From Amaurobius ferox (taxonomy: Eukaryota > Arthropoda > Arachnida > Araneae > Amaurobiidae), in assembly GCA_951213105.1 (NCBI GenBank), contig OX578144.1:86007015-86071014 (forward strand): DNA of 64,000 nt. Direction: 5' to 3'. A program made the position numbers and the translations under genes. The stretch's first letter is position 1; the number at the start of each line of letters is the position of its first letter. This document shows positions 1 to 12,560 of this stretch, in pieces. The notes under the pieces are model-generated. The model was not told where the DNA came from and did no database searches. It was given only the letters and a program-made list of their open reading frames with translations.

Positions 1-156
1 TTATCCATGTACTTGTCTGCTGCATTATGGGCGTATTGTAAATACACTAAAGTTAGCTGCATTTGCTCTGAATTGGTGTCAATTTTATCTCAATTTTTAT
101 CTCATTATTATCCCAATCTTTTCATATTAATATTTCTTGAATTTTTATTATTACAT

Positions 157-162
<6 letters not shown>

Positions 163-194
<32 letters not shown>
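163..194. repeat. (TA)n microsatellite
   Basis: About 16 uninterrupted TA units in A+T-rich DNA. No gene is visible on either side; an 83-codon open frame running across it is low-complexity (IYIYIY) and not credible as coding. Confidence 0.95.
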
Positions 195-195
<1 letters not shown>

Positions 196-974
196 TTGTG
201 CGATATTAAGGGCACGTCTTCGCCTGTCTCATTCAACTCCTTTGCAGTAAATCTATAGTTGATAAACAGAAAATCCATAAAAATTCATCTTTTTAATATA
301 AAATCAAATTATAGCCATGAATCTGCATCAATAGAAAAAATTATACAAAGTAGTTAAATTAAAAAATATACTTACTTCATATGTGTTAGAAGACATCCTT
401 AATAGCTCACTCAAGATAATAACTGCAGTAACTAATCTCAAAAATTGAAGATAACACTCGTCATATATGTAGCGTATTTTACATTCTTTTCAGAATTTAC
501 GTTTGGTTTCGTCCTAAACATATAACGTGTGAGTGGTTGTCATATGCCGAGCCATAGAAGAATTCAGAAGCCGATAAGCATGTTTCGTCGTTAAAATCAC
601 ATATACGTTTTGAAAAAAAATGCTTTAGGTTAAATAATATTATTTAATTATTCTTTCAATAGACGTTAGTATATAATGTGCAGAGAGTTTTGGATTTGTA
701 CCGTACATGCATTCTTATACATATGTAAATATATTCCTCAGAGCAGTTTTTTCAAAAAATCCACAATTATGGTTTGGCATATATAAATCTGTGGCTTTTA
801 AAATGTATCTACAGACACAATATTTCTATTTGCATGCAATGAGATATGAAACACGTCTTCAATGGTTGTCTGTTTCAGAACTACAATTTACTTTAAAATT
901 CTTAATGAAAATTTATTTTACCATGAAACTATTTAGAAAAAAAAAGGCATTTTTGGAAGTATTTCAATCTAAAA
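195..974. other. A+T-rich spacer, nothing recognised
   Basis: Both strands show only short A+T-driven open frames without domain signatures. I see no RNA gene, terminal repeat or tandem array. Confidence 0.6.
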
Positions 975-1790
975 TTCAATTTCTAATGTGTAACATACAT
1001 TTTCTAATATGTTATATGCAATTCTAATATGTAACACACAATTTCTATGGTATAACATACTCGTGTAATTTGTTAAATTCAATTAAATATTGAATAGTTT
1101 TCCAAAAAGTTCGTTTAGTGGATAACGTGCAATACACTGAATTCTAAAATTAGAGGATTCGCCTTGGAATATCGAATGGCAAGTTGTGGTAAGTTTGAAA
1201 AGTCACTTTCTTGTTTATTTCATAATTTTTATTATTCGGTTTATTTAATTAAATTTTAATTTAAAAAAGTATATATTTCATTAAAACAATGGAATTTTGT
1301 ATTCTCTGCGTTCCAACATGCACACAATACTATACAATTCACTACAATAATAAAATTGTAGGGTCTTAAACACCTTGTAACATTAAAAAAAAACGTACCC
1401 TTAATTTCTCATTCATTCAGTAAATATCGTGCATGGCAATAAATTATGAAATTTTAGAGACCCCATGGAATATGCAGTGGGAAGTTTGAAAAGATTTGTT
1501 CTGGTTTACTGAATTATTTTTTGTTATGCAGATTATTTAATTAAAAAATAATTTTAACTTATTCATTAAAAAAAGTTGCACAAAATGGAATCTTGTATTT
1601 TTTTATTCCCGAACATTCGTTAAGTCATTTTATAAATGTAAATGTTTCATTGCATTTTAATTAATATTATTAACTTTTAACTGCTTCATTAAAAAAAATA
1701 ACCAAATAGAGTCCTGTATTTTCTGTTCCCGAACATTCGTTAAGTCGTTTACTAAATGTAACTACTTCATTACAGTTTAATTAAAACAAT
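975..1790. repeat. Diverged direct repeats
   Basis: Positions 975-1066 carry a degenerate 20-24 bp repeat around 'TTCTAATATGTAACA'. From about 1138 a longer block recurs near 1430: 'GGAATAT', then 'AAGTTTGAAAAG', 'TTTATTTAATTAAA', 'CATTAAAA' and 'AATGGAAT.TTGTATT' in the same order. Its tail (a Cattaaaaaaa run followed by 'TTCCCGAACATTCGTTAAG') appears again near 1686-1745. This looks like an old repeat with tandemly duplicated parts. The family is not recognised. Confidence 0.55.
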
Positions 1791-2110
1791 TAAAACATAC
1801 ATTTTAAAATTAAACTCTCGCTCAAAATTAAGAAAAAAGAAATACCGATCCTCGTTTAAACCTATGCCCCTAGTTCGCCTTATAATCACTCAATACCATA
1901 CTAAAATAATTAAATTTTAGACCCCGTGTAACATACCCCATAGTTCCCGAAACACCCTATAAAATTAAAGTATTAAACATCCTTTTTACAAGATATTCAT
2001 CATTTTAATAACGCTCTTTCATATTTTTTCCGTTCAATCATTCATTATACCAAAAACATCCAACTTTCAAACTCCCAGAAGAGATATCCTTCATTAATAA
2101 TATCTATGCG

Positions 2111-2186
2111 TGCCATTGTGGCTTATTGGATAGCACACTCCGCTACCAAACTACTGGTCTCGGATTCGAGCCTTTGACGTTCTTAT
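2111..2186 (+). repeat. tRNA-like SINE head
   Basis: An A-box-like TGGCTTATTGGATAGC is followed about 33 bases later by a B-box-like GGATTCGAGCC, with the spacing and order of a tRNA gene's internal polymerase III promoter. The flanks do not form a clean seven-base acceptor stem, so this is more likely a tRNA-derived SINE head or tRNA pseudogene than a working tRNA. No target-site duplication was found. Confidence 0.5.
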
Positions 2187-2577
2187 CCTTTTAAATTCAG
2201 AACTTAAAAAAATTCCCGACAGATGGCGCCACTCAAATCTTCCTTGGATTTTCAAATATTCTTTCAGATTCCTCATGACAGCTCATAGTTCAAGGTCACT
2301 TCATCCTCCAAAGTTCAAGTGCCTTCATTTCGTCATCGTCCAAGTTCAACTTGCTTGCTCGCCTAGATTATCCCTCTCTCATTATCAGATTACTATACAA
2401 ATATTTACCAATACTCCCTCCTCATTGCGTCATCGGTCCAAAGATCATACGATAAGATAACGTTATGAGTTCAAAGGTCACCTTCCTCATGAAGTCATCA
2501 GAGGATGAGCTGCTCAACCGCTCATCCTCCTGGGGTGGGGGCCTGTATTATATCTACTGATGCTTGAAGAGTTTAGA

Positions 2578-2960
2578 ATTTGGAAGGACTACAGAAAATT
2601 AAAAAACAATTTCCTCGTCCTTGTGGAATATATCGAAACTTCGCCTTACTCAGATTCTATACTGTGATCTATACTATAGCTGTGCAAGAATTTGGGCCTC
2701 TATGTTGCCGGGAAGGACTTTTCGAGAGTTTGAAAGGACTTCATTTATTGCTTGTTCGATCTCGGAGAAGATAACGAAAATTTGCTAACTTAAATTATGT
2801 ACTGTAATCTATATTATAAATGTGTGAAAAATTGTGTTTTCCAGGTTGCCGAGAATGACTTTTGGAGAGGTTTGAAGGACTTCAAAAAGATACAATTTTC
2901 TCCTCTCTCGAATAAGTTATTGAAAATTCGTCTCCGTTACGTTCTGTCCAGTCAATAACA
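2578..2960. repeat. Degenerate ~150-bp tandem repeat
   Basis: The phrase GGAAGGACT / GAAAGGACTTC / GAAGGACTTC recurs at about 2581, 2731 and 2870. Between these, 'TACTGTGATCTATACTATA' and 'TACTGTAATCTATATTATA' align, as do two 'TTGCCG.GAA.GACTTTT.GAGAG' blocks. It is an old array; no coding or RNA function is evident. Confidence 0.6.
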
Positions 2961-3170
2961 TAAGTGTGCATAGATTCAACATTTTAACTCAACTGGTAAC
3001 TTCTGGAGATCCTCTAGGTGAGATAAAATGCAAAATCCGTTAGACAATGATTGTATAGATAGAAATAAGTTATTGTTATAAAATTGTTATATTAACATTT
3101 TGCGAAAGTATATAATTTGAGACATTCCAGACTTCTTTTGTAATTATTTACATAATTAAAAAAAGACAGA

Positions 3171-3540
3171 TTATTCATGCATTCAAGCATTGAATATGAA
3201 ACTCTTTCCAAATGAAATGCGATTTTACTTAAACATCTCTAAATTATGATACACTTAGTTTTAATATTTTTCCAATTAGCACAGTACCACAGTAATTTAT
3301 TATATCTGAAAACCTGAAACTTCATCAAAACAGAAAATTCTAATTGCATAAAAGGAACTTCATTCAAATGACGTCATCAACATATAAATTGTCTATCTCT
3401 CAATGCAAAATTAATGACTATTTCATTCATATCACTTATATTCCAGATTCTAGGAATAAATAATTTTGCGTGAAAAGCATTCAGCAATTCTTATACAATT
3501 CACTTTACAATTTATTGATTCATTTACATTCTGAATGCTC
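3171..3540 (+). repeat. Old fragment of family A repeat
   Basis: This stretch aligns with the left end of the four 1.3-kb family A repeats downstream. It has a CATGC..AAGCATTGA.TATGAAAC start, the 'AAACATCTCTAAA' and 'TTTATTATAT.TGAAAAC' blocks, and CATTCAAATGACGTCAT, which includes the CRE-like TGACGTCA. The TATA box and right half are missing. It is far more diverged than the other copies, so the family has been present for some time. Confidence 0.6.
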
Positions 3541-5749
3541 TACAATTATGCTTCGTTGTAGAAGTAATATGATTAAGAAGTATTTTTGGATTACAAAAAT
3601 ACTTTAACATGTACTTTTTGTTTAAATGAAATTAATATTTGTCAAAGAATGTATTAATAATGCACGCAATCTATAATGCAATAAAAGTTTTTGAATTATT
3701 ATACATATAAACTACTATCGAAATAGAAGTTCTAACAAAGGATTCGTAACATCTGAGTATAACAATATGAAATTAAATTGAAAATAAAGTAAGAGTGGTA
3801 AAACTATTGTTTCATGTCCTGTAAAGTTTTTACTTCTTGATGATAAAGATATTTTGTTATGTTATAAAATTTTATTACTTGCTTTATACCTGACTTAATT
3901 TGGAAAAATGTTTTAGAGGAAAGATCAGTTAGAAAAAGTTATATGATTTTATCTGTAATGAAAGTATTTTATCGAAACTTCCACAATGATCTGATTTTCT
4001 AAAATTTAATTCTGGAATATTGCATTTAGAAATGAGAAATGTGAAATAAAATAGAATATATATATTTATTCATTACATAAACATATATACATATGTACGC
4101 ATGTTATATTTATGTCAGAGAATAGAAGGGCGAATGTAAATATTTCTGGTAATTGTTAAGTTAAATATTTAGAATATTTTTTACAATAAAGACACATTTA
4201 TTTGAAATGAGGTAAATCAGTAACTAATCAGGGAACTAAATGTTTGCATCTTACCCCATTCACATACCCTAGCAAAATTCTTAATACTTTCAGATATTTA
4301 CAACTTAAAATCTGTAATACTAAAGTTTTATGTTGCAAATATTTTGCCGTATTGTTGTTTTTACGAAAATAGTGTGCTTGATGCATTTATTAAAGAGTTT
4401 TGATTACAACTGATATAGATCCAGAATTGAGTTCTGGAGAGAAATAATTCACTAATGATTTTCGCTTCCGTTTAAAAAGTAACTAAGCTGTAATTAAGCT
4501 ATTAAAATAAAAATTAAATAAAAAATAAGATGTTAAAACGTGTAAATGTCTCATCTCCGAAACGTTTGTTTTGATATTTCTTACAATTTCTCAGAAAAAT
4601 AAACATAATTTTAGCATAATTAAAATGGATAAGATAAAGCGCTTCTGGTCACTTTAATTATGCAGTGCCATTAACGGAAAACATTCCAACTTTATTGCTA
4701 AATTAGTACTTTCTCAAATAATTAACTTTATTACTTGGAATTATAATATATTATTATGCACAATAATAAAAAATAACTGAGACATAGAATTTGATGGATT
4801 TAATACAAATTTAATCACAAATGTAATGAGCTTGTCAAAACTATCATCAAAAATCCACGAAACAACTAACCGAAAATAAAGTATGGTATATTACACAGTA
4901 ATTCAAATTTAGCTAATGTGAGGTTAGTACTGTCATTAATGCCAACGGAACCGAGATTTTTTATACAATTTGCTAAATTCATGTTCTCTTTTCCTAGAAA
5001 CTATTATAACTATCAGTACATAGTGTTCACAGCTGAAAGATGTGAATACATTTACAAGGTTTAACAGCCTATTTTTCCATTACCGTTAGAATTTTTTTAA
5101 AAATATCAGTTTCCTTCAAGATCACAGTTTTAACCAAACTTCTACAACTTTTATTGATGCTATAAAAAAGTAAACAATTTATCCTTAGACTTTTGTGTTA
5201 AAATATGAACACATAGTTTAAGTATATCATAAAAATATCAAAGCAGTTTCTGAGAAAAAGGAATATAAACAGTAAGAAAAAAACACAGTCTAAGAAAAAC
5301 AATCAGGAACAATGCTCAACATTATGGGTCGCAGATGGGAGGAAATGAAGTTCATCAACCTGTAGTTTGCGGATTAATTGATGTGACACATCGTTAGAAA
5401 AATAAATTTCTGAAACATTTAAATAGATGATAAAAATTATAATATTTAGTCCTGTTCTCAGATTCAGGTCCCCTTAAGAAATACGGAAATCAAAGATATT
5501 AACTAAAGCTATTTTTTACTGTATTTTAGGTTTTTTTTCGGAGTAGTTTTATGTCAGTATCATAGTAAGGATACATTTATAAGTTTCTAGATATTATTGA
5601 GCATTTTAAAAATTTTAATTTTAAATACATATTTTTAAAAAATTCAGAAACTTTCAAAGATTTATGACATTTGGGAGCTTATGCAGCACGGGTTAATATC
5701 AGCCGATTCAAAAATATATTGCCCCTATGAGTAACATCATTAGTGTAAC
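3541..5749. other. A+T-rich spacer, nothing recognised
   Basis: No open frame over about 60 codons, no terminal repeats and no tandem array noticed on either strand. Confidence 0.6.
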
Positions 5750-5922
5750 AAATTTAGGGTGTGAGACTAAGGATAAAATTTAGGATGTGAGACTAAGGAT
5801 AACATTTAGGGTGTGAGACTAAGGATAATATTTAGGATGTGAGACTAAGGATGAAATTTAGGATGTGAGACTAAGGATAAAATTTAGGGTGTGAGACTAA
5901 GGATAAAATTTAGGGTGTGAGA
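5750..5922. repeat. 26-bp minisatellite, ~6.7 units
   Basis: Seven consecutive starts of the unit AATTTAGG(G/A)TGTGAGACTAAGGATA at 5751, 5777, 5803, 5829, 5855, 5881 and 5907, the last one cut short. Units differ at one or two positions, mainly GGG versus GGA. Each G-rich unit contains TTTAGGG. Immediately afterwards (5924-5982) a shorter motif, AAGGTTATTATTAATAT, is repeated three times. Confidence 0.95.
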
Positions 5923-5982
5923 GGTTATTATTAATATTAAGGTTATTATTAATATATCTCTAAGGTTATTATTAATATTTCA

Positions 5983-6342
5983 CCCAGTAAGTAGTAAGTT
6001 ACTCAAATGATGAAGAAGATTTTCTAAAACTGCAAATTGTATATAATTTGTAAGTAATTTGTGCCATTTTGTCCAATCAATCTCAATTTAATACATTAAG
6101 AAAGCAAAATAAATTTAATTTGCCCTTGTAGGTAAAAACAGTTTTGTTCATATGAGATTTTCTTTACTTGAATGAAAAGAGAAGAGCAATTCCGAAAGCT
6201 TTAAGATTGTTATATCCCACTATATACCCTAACTATAACAATCATTGTACTCCTTTTGAAAGATATAATATTTCAAATCCCCTTTGACGGATATAATTTA
6301 ATCTTTTTAATGTTATTGAACTAAGGTATGCTATATTTAAGT

Positions 6343-6387
<45 letters not shown>

Positions 6388-7759
6388 TTTTCATATTTTT
6401 CATTTTTTAATTATTTGATATATGATTTATTTAATATTTATATAGTCAAATTAAAACTCTCTTTTGATACAGGTTTTATAATCATTTATAAATTCATGTT
6501 GTAAATATAATATTAATTAAATAAATGGAAATCTTGATAGCGATGTCGCTGAAAATAACGGATTATTTTTATGCTCTTTACTGTACGGAATAGCCTTTAC
6601 TACATTCCAGGAAGGCAAAAAGAATTGCGCCCATTTTTGGCACGAATAAATATATTGATTATTATTTATTTTATGTTAAAACCAAATTGAACACAAAAAG
6701 TATGTGTTCAACTTAGAAATACAATTTAAATTGAAAAAATTTAAATTTATCGTTTTAATAACGTTCCAATCTTATTCACATTGAAAGATTGAGTGCCACA
6801 AAATAGCATTCTAAGAATTTAGTAATTGCTAATTTAAAAAAGAGGATTGACAATTATAATGGGAAACAATTCATTCTAATATATAAAAAACTTATAAATA
6901 TTAATAAGTAATATAGGCGAATTAAAACAATCTATAATAAAATCGGCAATATATATGTGTGTATGTGTGTGTGTATCTCAAAATGTCCCCCGTAGTTGAA
7001 AAAATAAGCAACGGACAGATAGATACCTTGGAGATATTAGCAACCAAAATATCTTGATGATGAAGCAAATTGATGATGAAGAAAAATTGAGAATGTTTAA
7101 ACAGATTTGTTTGTAACTACAGGAAAAATGTTTGCAAAATTTCAATCTTCATGCCATTATATATACAAAGAGCATAACCGTTTCATAAACCGTCCTGAGC
7201 ATAATTCTTAAAAAAGCATGTTGCCGTGTAAAATCCATAATCGCGATAATTGAAATCCCGACGTTACGTAAAATAAAGCCCTGCAATTGGAAAATCAATA
7301 AGTTTCATCAATGCGTCTTATTGTAGAAAATATATAGTAACTGGAGTGATATACTGATTTTTAGGAACGTTTTGATATTAGACCAACTCGAGCAAAAAAC
7401 AAACAGAAATCCATTATTTTCTCCCGTGATACGGGCAGATCTTCAGTAAACAAATGCCACCATATAAATCTAAGTCACTATAAACGAAGCCATGGTCAAA
7501 TGTTGAATATCAAGCCTCTAAAAAAGGATGGCGTCAAGTGAGACAATTTAAGAACAGTGTATTTTCATGAAAATAACTATTACATTATAGGGGATTTTTA
7601 TACAAAATATATTTTAGCAAAATGGTCAAACTTGAAGTGGGGAAATTTGGACGGCACATATTTATTGTATTCCTTTTTTCTTAAATGAGATTTGTTGCAT
7701 TGATTTATCACCTTCATGTACATAGCTGTACGGGTACAGACGAAGTCAACAGGTACAGC
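5983..7759. other. A+T-rich spacer with a TA microsatellite
   Basis: Contains a (TA)20 run at about 6346-6385 and a short TG-rich run near 6954-6975. No gene, RNA gene or element end was recognised. Confidence 0.65.
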
Positions 7760-7764
7760 CAAAC

Positions 7765-8205
7765 AACATGAGAGAAATGAATAAAACATAAGAGTAAAAC
7801 ATGAAAGAAATGTAAGAGAAAATAAATGCAAACACAAAAGTGCAAAACATGAAAGAAATGTAAGAGAAAATAAGTGTAAACAGAAAAGAGTAGAACATGA
7901 AAGAAATATAAGAGAAAATAAGTGTAAACACAAAAGTGTGAAACATGAAAACGAAATGTAAGAGAGAAGAAATATAAACAAAAAAAAAAGAGTGAAACAC
8001 GAAAAAAATGTAAGAGAAAAGAAATGTTAACACAAAAGAGTGAAACATGAAAGAAATGTAAGCGAAAAGAAGTGTATACATAAAAGTGGGGAACATGAGA
8101 AAGAAATGTAAGAGAAAATAAATATAAATACAAAAGAGTAAAACATTAAAGAAATGTAAGAGAGAAAAATGTAAACTCAGAAGAGTGAAAAATGAGAGAA
8201 ATGTG
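7765..8205. repeat. 48-bp minisatellite, ~9 units
   Basis: Repeated unit close to ACATGAAAGAAATGTAAGAG followed by AAAATAAGTGTAAACACAAAAGAGTGA, with a period of about 48 bp. Because 48 is divisible by three and the unit lacks minus-strand stops in any frame, all three minus-strand frames stay open for 350-540 bp. They read as Phe/Leu/Ser/Cys-rich 16-residue repeats. I treat these frames as a by-product of the array: there is no start context, and indels (8-13 bases in some units) shift frames without selection. Confidence 0.9.
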
Positions 8206-8500
8206 ACAGGGATGAAACGAAAAAGTGTAATTAAAGTGGCATCATAATGTTAAGAAAACTTAGCTGCAAACCATTCTAAATTTTTGAAGGTCAGGGTAAC
8301 TTGACTTTGACGACAAATTCGGTGACCTTGAAACTGCTTAAAATGCACTTTTCTTTATATCGTATGATCGTCTTAAACATAGTACACGCTATCTAAAAAA
8401 CAAATATTAACACGTTAAAGAATGTGTTGGTGGTACAATCCTTTCTTTAAAACTTTAAACACTAAATGCCCAATAAATCAATACCTTTACAAAGAACAAA
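8206..8500. other. Spacer containing an old dispersed repeat
   Basis: The stretch 8266-8345 (AACCATTCT...GAAGGTC..GGTAACTTGACTTTGACGACA..TCGGTGACC) resembles 48970-49035, so an old dispersed repeat lies here. Nothing else was recognised. Confidence 0.45.
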
Positions 8501-10204
8501 AATATACTAATACTTCTGTTTCGCGTCACTTAACTAATTTAAGCATTTAATTAACTCATGATGCTCTAGAGAATGCATGTACAAACACGCCTTACTAATT
8601 GTCACAATTCAACACCTCAAAGATCCCTGCGGCATGCCTTCACATTTAATCAATGAATTAAAATTCCACTTACGAAGAAGTAATTTGCATTAAAACTCTA
8701 TCTGGTGTTAACATATTTCCTTGCAGTATTTAGAAATTGTATTTATGTTTGTAATTTAGTTTTCTGTGTTCCTAAGTTCACTTCAGATAAAAGTTCCAGA
8801 ATTGTATTTAGACCATTTCTCCCCATAATATTTTTATTTATAAAACTCCCATAAACTATATTTTTATAGCATAAAAATATCTTGTTCTGTATCTATTTCT
8901 TTAAATATATTTAAAAATATAAAACAGTATTTTTCGAAAATAAGAGCCCCGTCCTCATCCCTTGAAATGTTAAAATGCTGATATGCCATCACCATGCAAT
9001 TTTATATTATGTAATATTAAATAAATAAATAAATAAATAAATAAATTAATTAATTAATTGATTAATATATATACAGAAGTATTAGTATAACAAAAATATA
9101 CTAATACTTCTGTTTCGCGTCACTTAACTAATTTAAGCATTTAATTAACTCATGATACTCTAGAGAATGCATGTACAAACACGCCTTACTAATTGTCACA
9201 ATTCAACACCTCAAAGATCCCTGCGGCATGCCTTCACATTTAATCAATGAATTAAAATTCCACTCACGAAGAAGTAATTTGCATTAAAACTCTATCTGGT
9301 GTTAACATATTTCCTTGCAGTATTTAGAAATTGTATTTATGTTTGTAATTTAGTTTTCTGTGTTCCTAAGTTCACTTCAGATAAAAGTTCCAGAATTGTA
9401 TTTAGACCATTTCTCCCCATAATATTTTTATTTATAAAACTCCCATAAACTATATTTTTATAGCATAAAAATATCTTGTTCTGTATCTATTTCTTTAAAT
9501 ATATTTAAAAATATAAAACAGTATTTTTCGAAAATAAGAGCCCCGTCCTCATCCCTTGAAATGTTAAAATGCTGATATGCCATCACCATGCAATTTTATA
9601 TTATGTAATATTAAATAAATAAATAAATAAATAAATAAATTAATTAATTAATTGATTAATATATATACAGAAGTATTAGTATAACAAAAATATACTAATA
9701 CTTCTGTTTCGCGTCACTTAACTAATTTAAGCATTTAATTAACTCATGATACTCTAGAGAATGCATGTACAAACACGCCTTACTAATTGTCACAATTCAA
9801 CACCCCAAAGATCCCTGCGGCATGCCTTCACATTTAATCAATGAATTAAAATTCCACTCACGAAGAAGTAATTTGCATTAAAACTCTATCTGGTGTTAAC
9901 ATATTTCCTTGCAGTATTTAGAAATTGTATTTATGTTTGTAATTTAGTTTTCTGTGTTCCTAAGTTCACTTCAGATAAAAGTTCCAGAATTGTATTTAGA
10001 CCATTTCTCCCCATAATATTTTTATTTATAAAACTCCCATAAACTATATTTTTATAGCATAAAAATATCTTGTTCTGTATCTATTTCTTTAAATATATTT
10101 AAAAATATAAAACAGTATTTTTCGAAAATAAGAGCCCCGTCCTTATCCCTTGAAATGTTAAAATGCTGATATGCCATCACCATGCAATTTTATATTATGT
10201 AATA

Positions 10205-10236
<32 letters not shown>

Positions 10237-10248
10237 ATTAATTGATTA

Positions 10249-10250
<2 letters not shown>
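8501..10250. repeat. Three 594-bp tandem units with junction hairpins
   Basis: Units start at 8501, 9095 and 9689, exactly 594 bp apart, and I find only scattered single-base differences between them (for example at 8561 versus 9155). Each unit contains an (AAAT)n run and TTAATTAATT near its end. At both internal junctions a perfect 17-bp inverted repeat, ACAGAAGTATTAGTATA / TATACTAATACTTCTGT, flanks a 7-base loop (9073-9113 and 9667-9707). The first unit has only the right arm at its left edge, and the third runs into the long TA tract. The high identity points to a very recent amplification or an assembly duplication. Confidence 0.95.
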
Positions 10251-10538
<288 letters not shown>

Positions 10539-11202
10539 ATGTACTAACTGTGGTGAGGTGGATTTTACACATAGATACAATAAAACTTAAACACATAAAT
10601 ACATTAAAAATACTCACCAAATAGTTCCACCAGGCTCAACCGCGTTAAAGTATAGTGGGGTCCGATTGGACCAAGTACATTGCATTTACTAAGACTAAAT
10701 AATCACTCCCTTTTTGTGGCCAACTAACAATTTATTTAGAACACATGAAATCTCAATTTTAAACATTAATACAAAATACACAATTACAAATGAGTTCCCA
10801 ATTCACCTAACTTGACCTCGGGGTGCACAGTTTATTTTGCATTAATTTTCATATTTATAAAATCCAAATTTGTAATTAATTACTTTTTGTTAAGAACACA
10901 ATATGGATATTCAATTTTGCAAAAACTCCCATTTATCATAACCTTGCCCTTACACTATTGGATTACATCAGTTACTTAAACATTCATGTACACATTTTAA
11001 AATCAATATATAATTTCCATACCTTCATACATAGGACTCTCACTGAGTGCTGTAGCTGACCTCTGCACGTAGGAAAGGGTGGCACAATTAATTGAATGTT
11101 TAGTTCATTGATTCTGAAATGTTCATGGAAAACACTACCAGTCTGAGAACACTGTTGCGTATCATCAGGTGACGAAAATTTTTGCCAAGTATTATTTTGG
11201 AG
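10539..11202. other. Spacer, nothing recognised
   Basis: Moderately A+T-rich DNA with no domain-bearing frame, RNA gene or terminal repeat seen on either strand. Confidence 0.5.
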
Positions 11203-12030
11203 ATGGGCACACTGTCCACTTTCCTTCTCCTCCTATTAATTTCGGCTTAAGTCCCAGCGGCTCTTGAGTGAGCATGCGTACAGGTTTTGCCAATATATAC
11301 GTTTTCGTAGAGGCTTGTCTGCTGCTTAGGATCCTGGGATTGATGCTCCTCAAACACTCCATACACGCAGTGTTACAGTTACCACGGCTTAATGCAGCTA
11401 AAGGAGCAAGGTCCTACACCGCGCCGTTTTAGTGGTAGAGCTGTGTTGCACTGCAATTAACAAAAACAAATGACGATGGGCATACTGTTCACTTTCCTTC
11501 TCCTCCTATTAATTTCGGCTTAAGTCCCAGCGGCTCTTGAGTGAGCATGCGTACAGGTTTTGCCAATATATACGTTTTCGTAGAGGCTTGTCTGCTGCTT
11601 AGGATCCTGGGATTGATGCTCCTCAAACACTCCATACACGCAGTGTTACAGTTACCACGGCTTAATGCAGCTAAAGGAGCAAGGTCCTACACCGCGCCGT
11701 TTTAGTGGTAGAGCTGTGTTGCACTGCAATTAACAAAAACAAATGACGATGGGCATACTGTTCACTTTCCTTCTCCTCCTCTTAATTTCGGCTTAAGTCC
11801 CAGCGGCTCTTGAGTGAGCATGCGTATAGGTCCTTGCCTAAAGAGTGGAGATCAGATACTTTATTTGTAGAGATTGACTGCTGCTTAGAAGCCCTGGATT
11901 GATGCTCCGCAAATATTCCGTGCACACAGTGTTACAGTTACCACGGCTTAATGCAGCTAAAGGAGCAAAGGTCCTACACCGCGCCGTTTTGGTGGTAGAG
12001 CTGTGTGTACTGCAACCAAATAAAACATGA
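11203..12030. repeat. Three 273-bp tandem units, G+C-richer
   Basis: Units begin at ATGGGCA(C/T)ACTGT(C/T)CACTTT at 11203, 11476 and 11749, a 273-bp spacing. The first two are almost identical; the third diverges in its second half. Each carries CTTAAGTCCCAGCGGCTCTT, GAGTGAGCATGCGTA, GCAGTGTTACAGTTACCACG and TAGTGGTAGAGCTGTG. Base composition is far more balanced than the surroundings. TGGTAGAGC recalls a polymerase III A box, but I see no B box at the right distance. Candidates are a satellite block or repeated regulatory units of a longer element. Confidence 0.9.
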
Positions 12031-12560
12031 CGACCTTCTTCCATTTTCAGGTCGAACTGCCCGAAGAAAATGCGCCCTCGCGCTGAGTTAGGCTCGGCTC
12101 GTCTGGGCTATGAGTCGCCTTCTATACCGGACTCACTACGTCGGCTCCTCGGCAAAGGCATTTGCCGCCCGAGATAGGGACCGCGGATGCCGGGTCAGAG
12201 ATGCATCAAAAATACATGCCGGATCGGCTACACCGAAATACAAGTGCCCCGCACTTGGAGTGCTCTCTACTCGGGCTCAGAAAAGCAACTAACTATTTTT
12301 TACATTTCTAAAACTTTCAAACTTTACAAACAAGGGGAACGACACAAAACAGGGAGGAAATCCCCCCAACTCTCATTCGCTGTTCCCAAACGCTATAAAA
12401 AAGGAGGAGGTCCAAAAATGCTTCACCATTGGTCTTTGAAGCGACGCTTATTTTTTTATGCGCTCCACTAAAATACAAGAACCAGAGGGCATTCTCGACA
12501 ACCGGGTGGTCCCAAGGACGTATCCCGACGCGAGCCACACCTGACAGGGCTATAAATTTT
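12031..12560. other. G+C-rich, CpG-dense patch with TATA-like motifs
   Basis: From about 12060 to 12290 the sequence is over half G+C, with about 15 CpG dinucleotides in the 130 bases 12070-12200. This is exceptional in this window. Two TATA-like motifs follow: CTATAAAAAAGG at about 12392 and GGCTATAAATTTTC at about 12549. Short frames exist on both strands (60-94 codons) but none has a recognisable domain. It could be a CpG-island-like promoter, an LTR or the continuation of the adjoining tandem array. I cannot choose among these. Confidence 0.4.

Noticed and set aside
5750..5922. CRISPR-like or telomeric array
   Set aside because: Repeats are directly adjacent 26-bp units without spacers, and TTTAGGG is only part of a longer unit.
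7598..8133. Three overlapping minus-strand frames of 116-139 codons
   Set aside because: They are read from a 48-bp minisatellite in all three frames; hydrophobic repeats without a domain, generated by the array.
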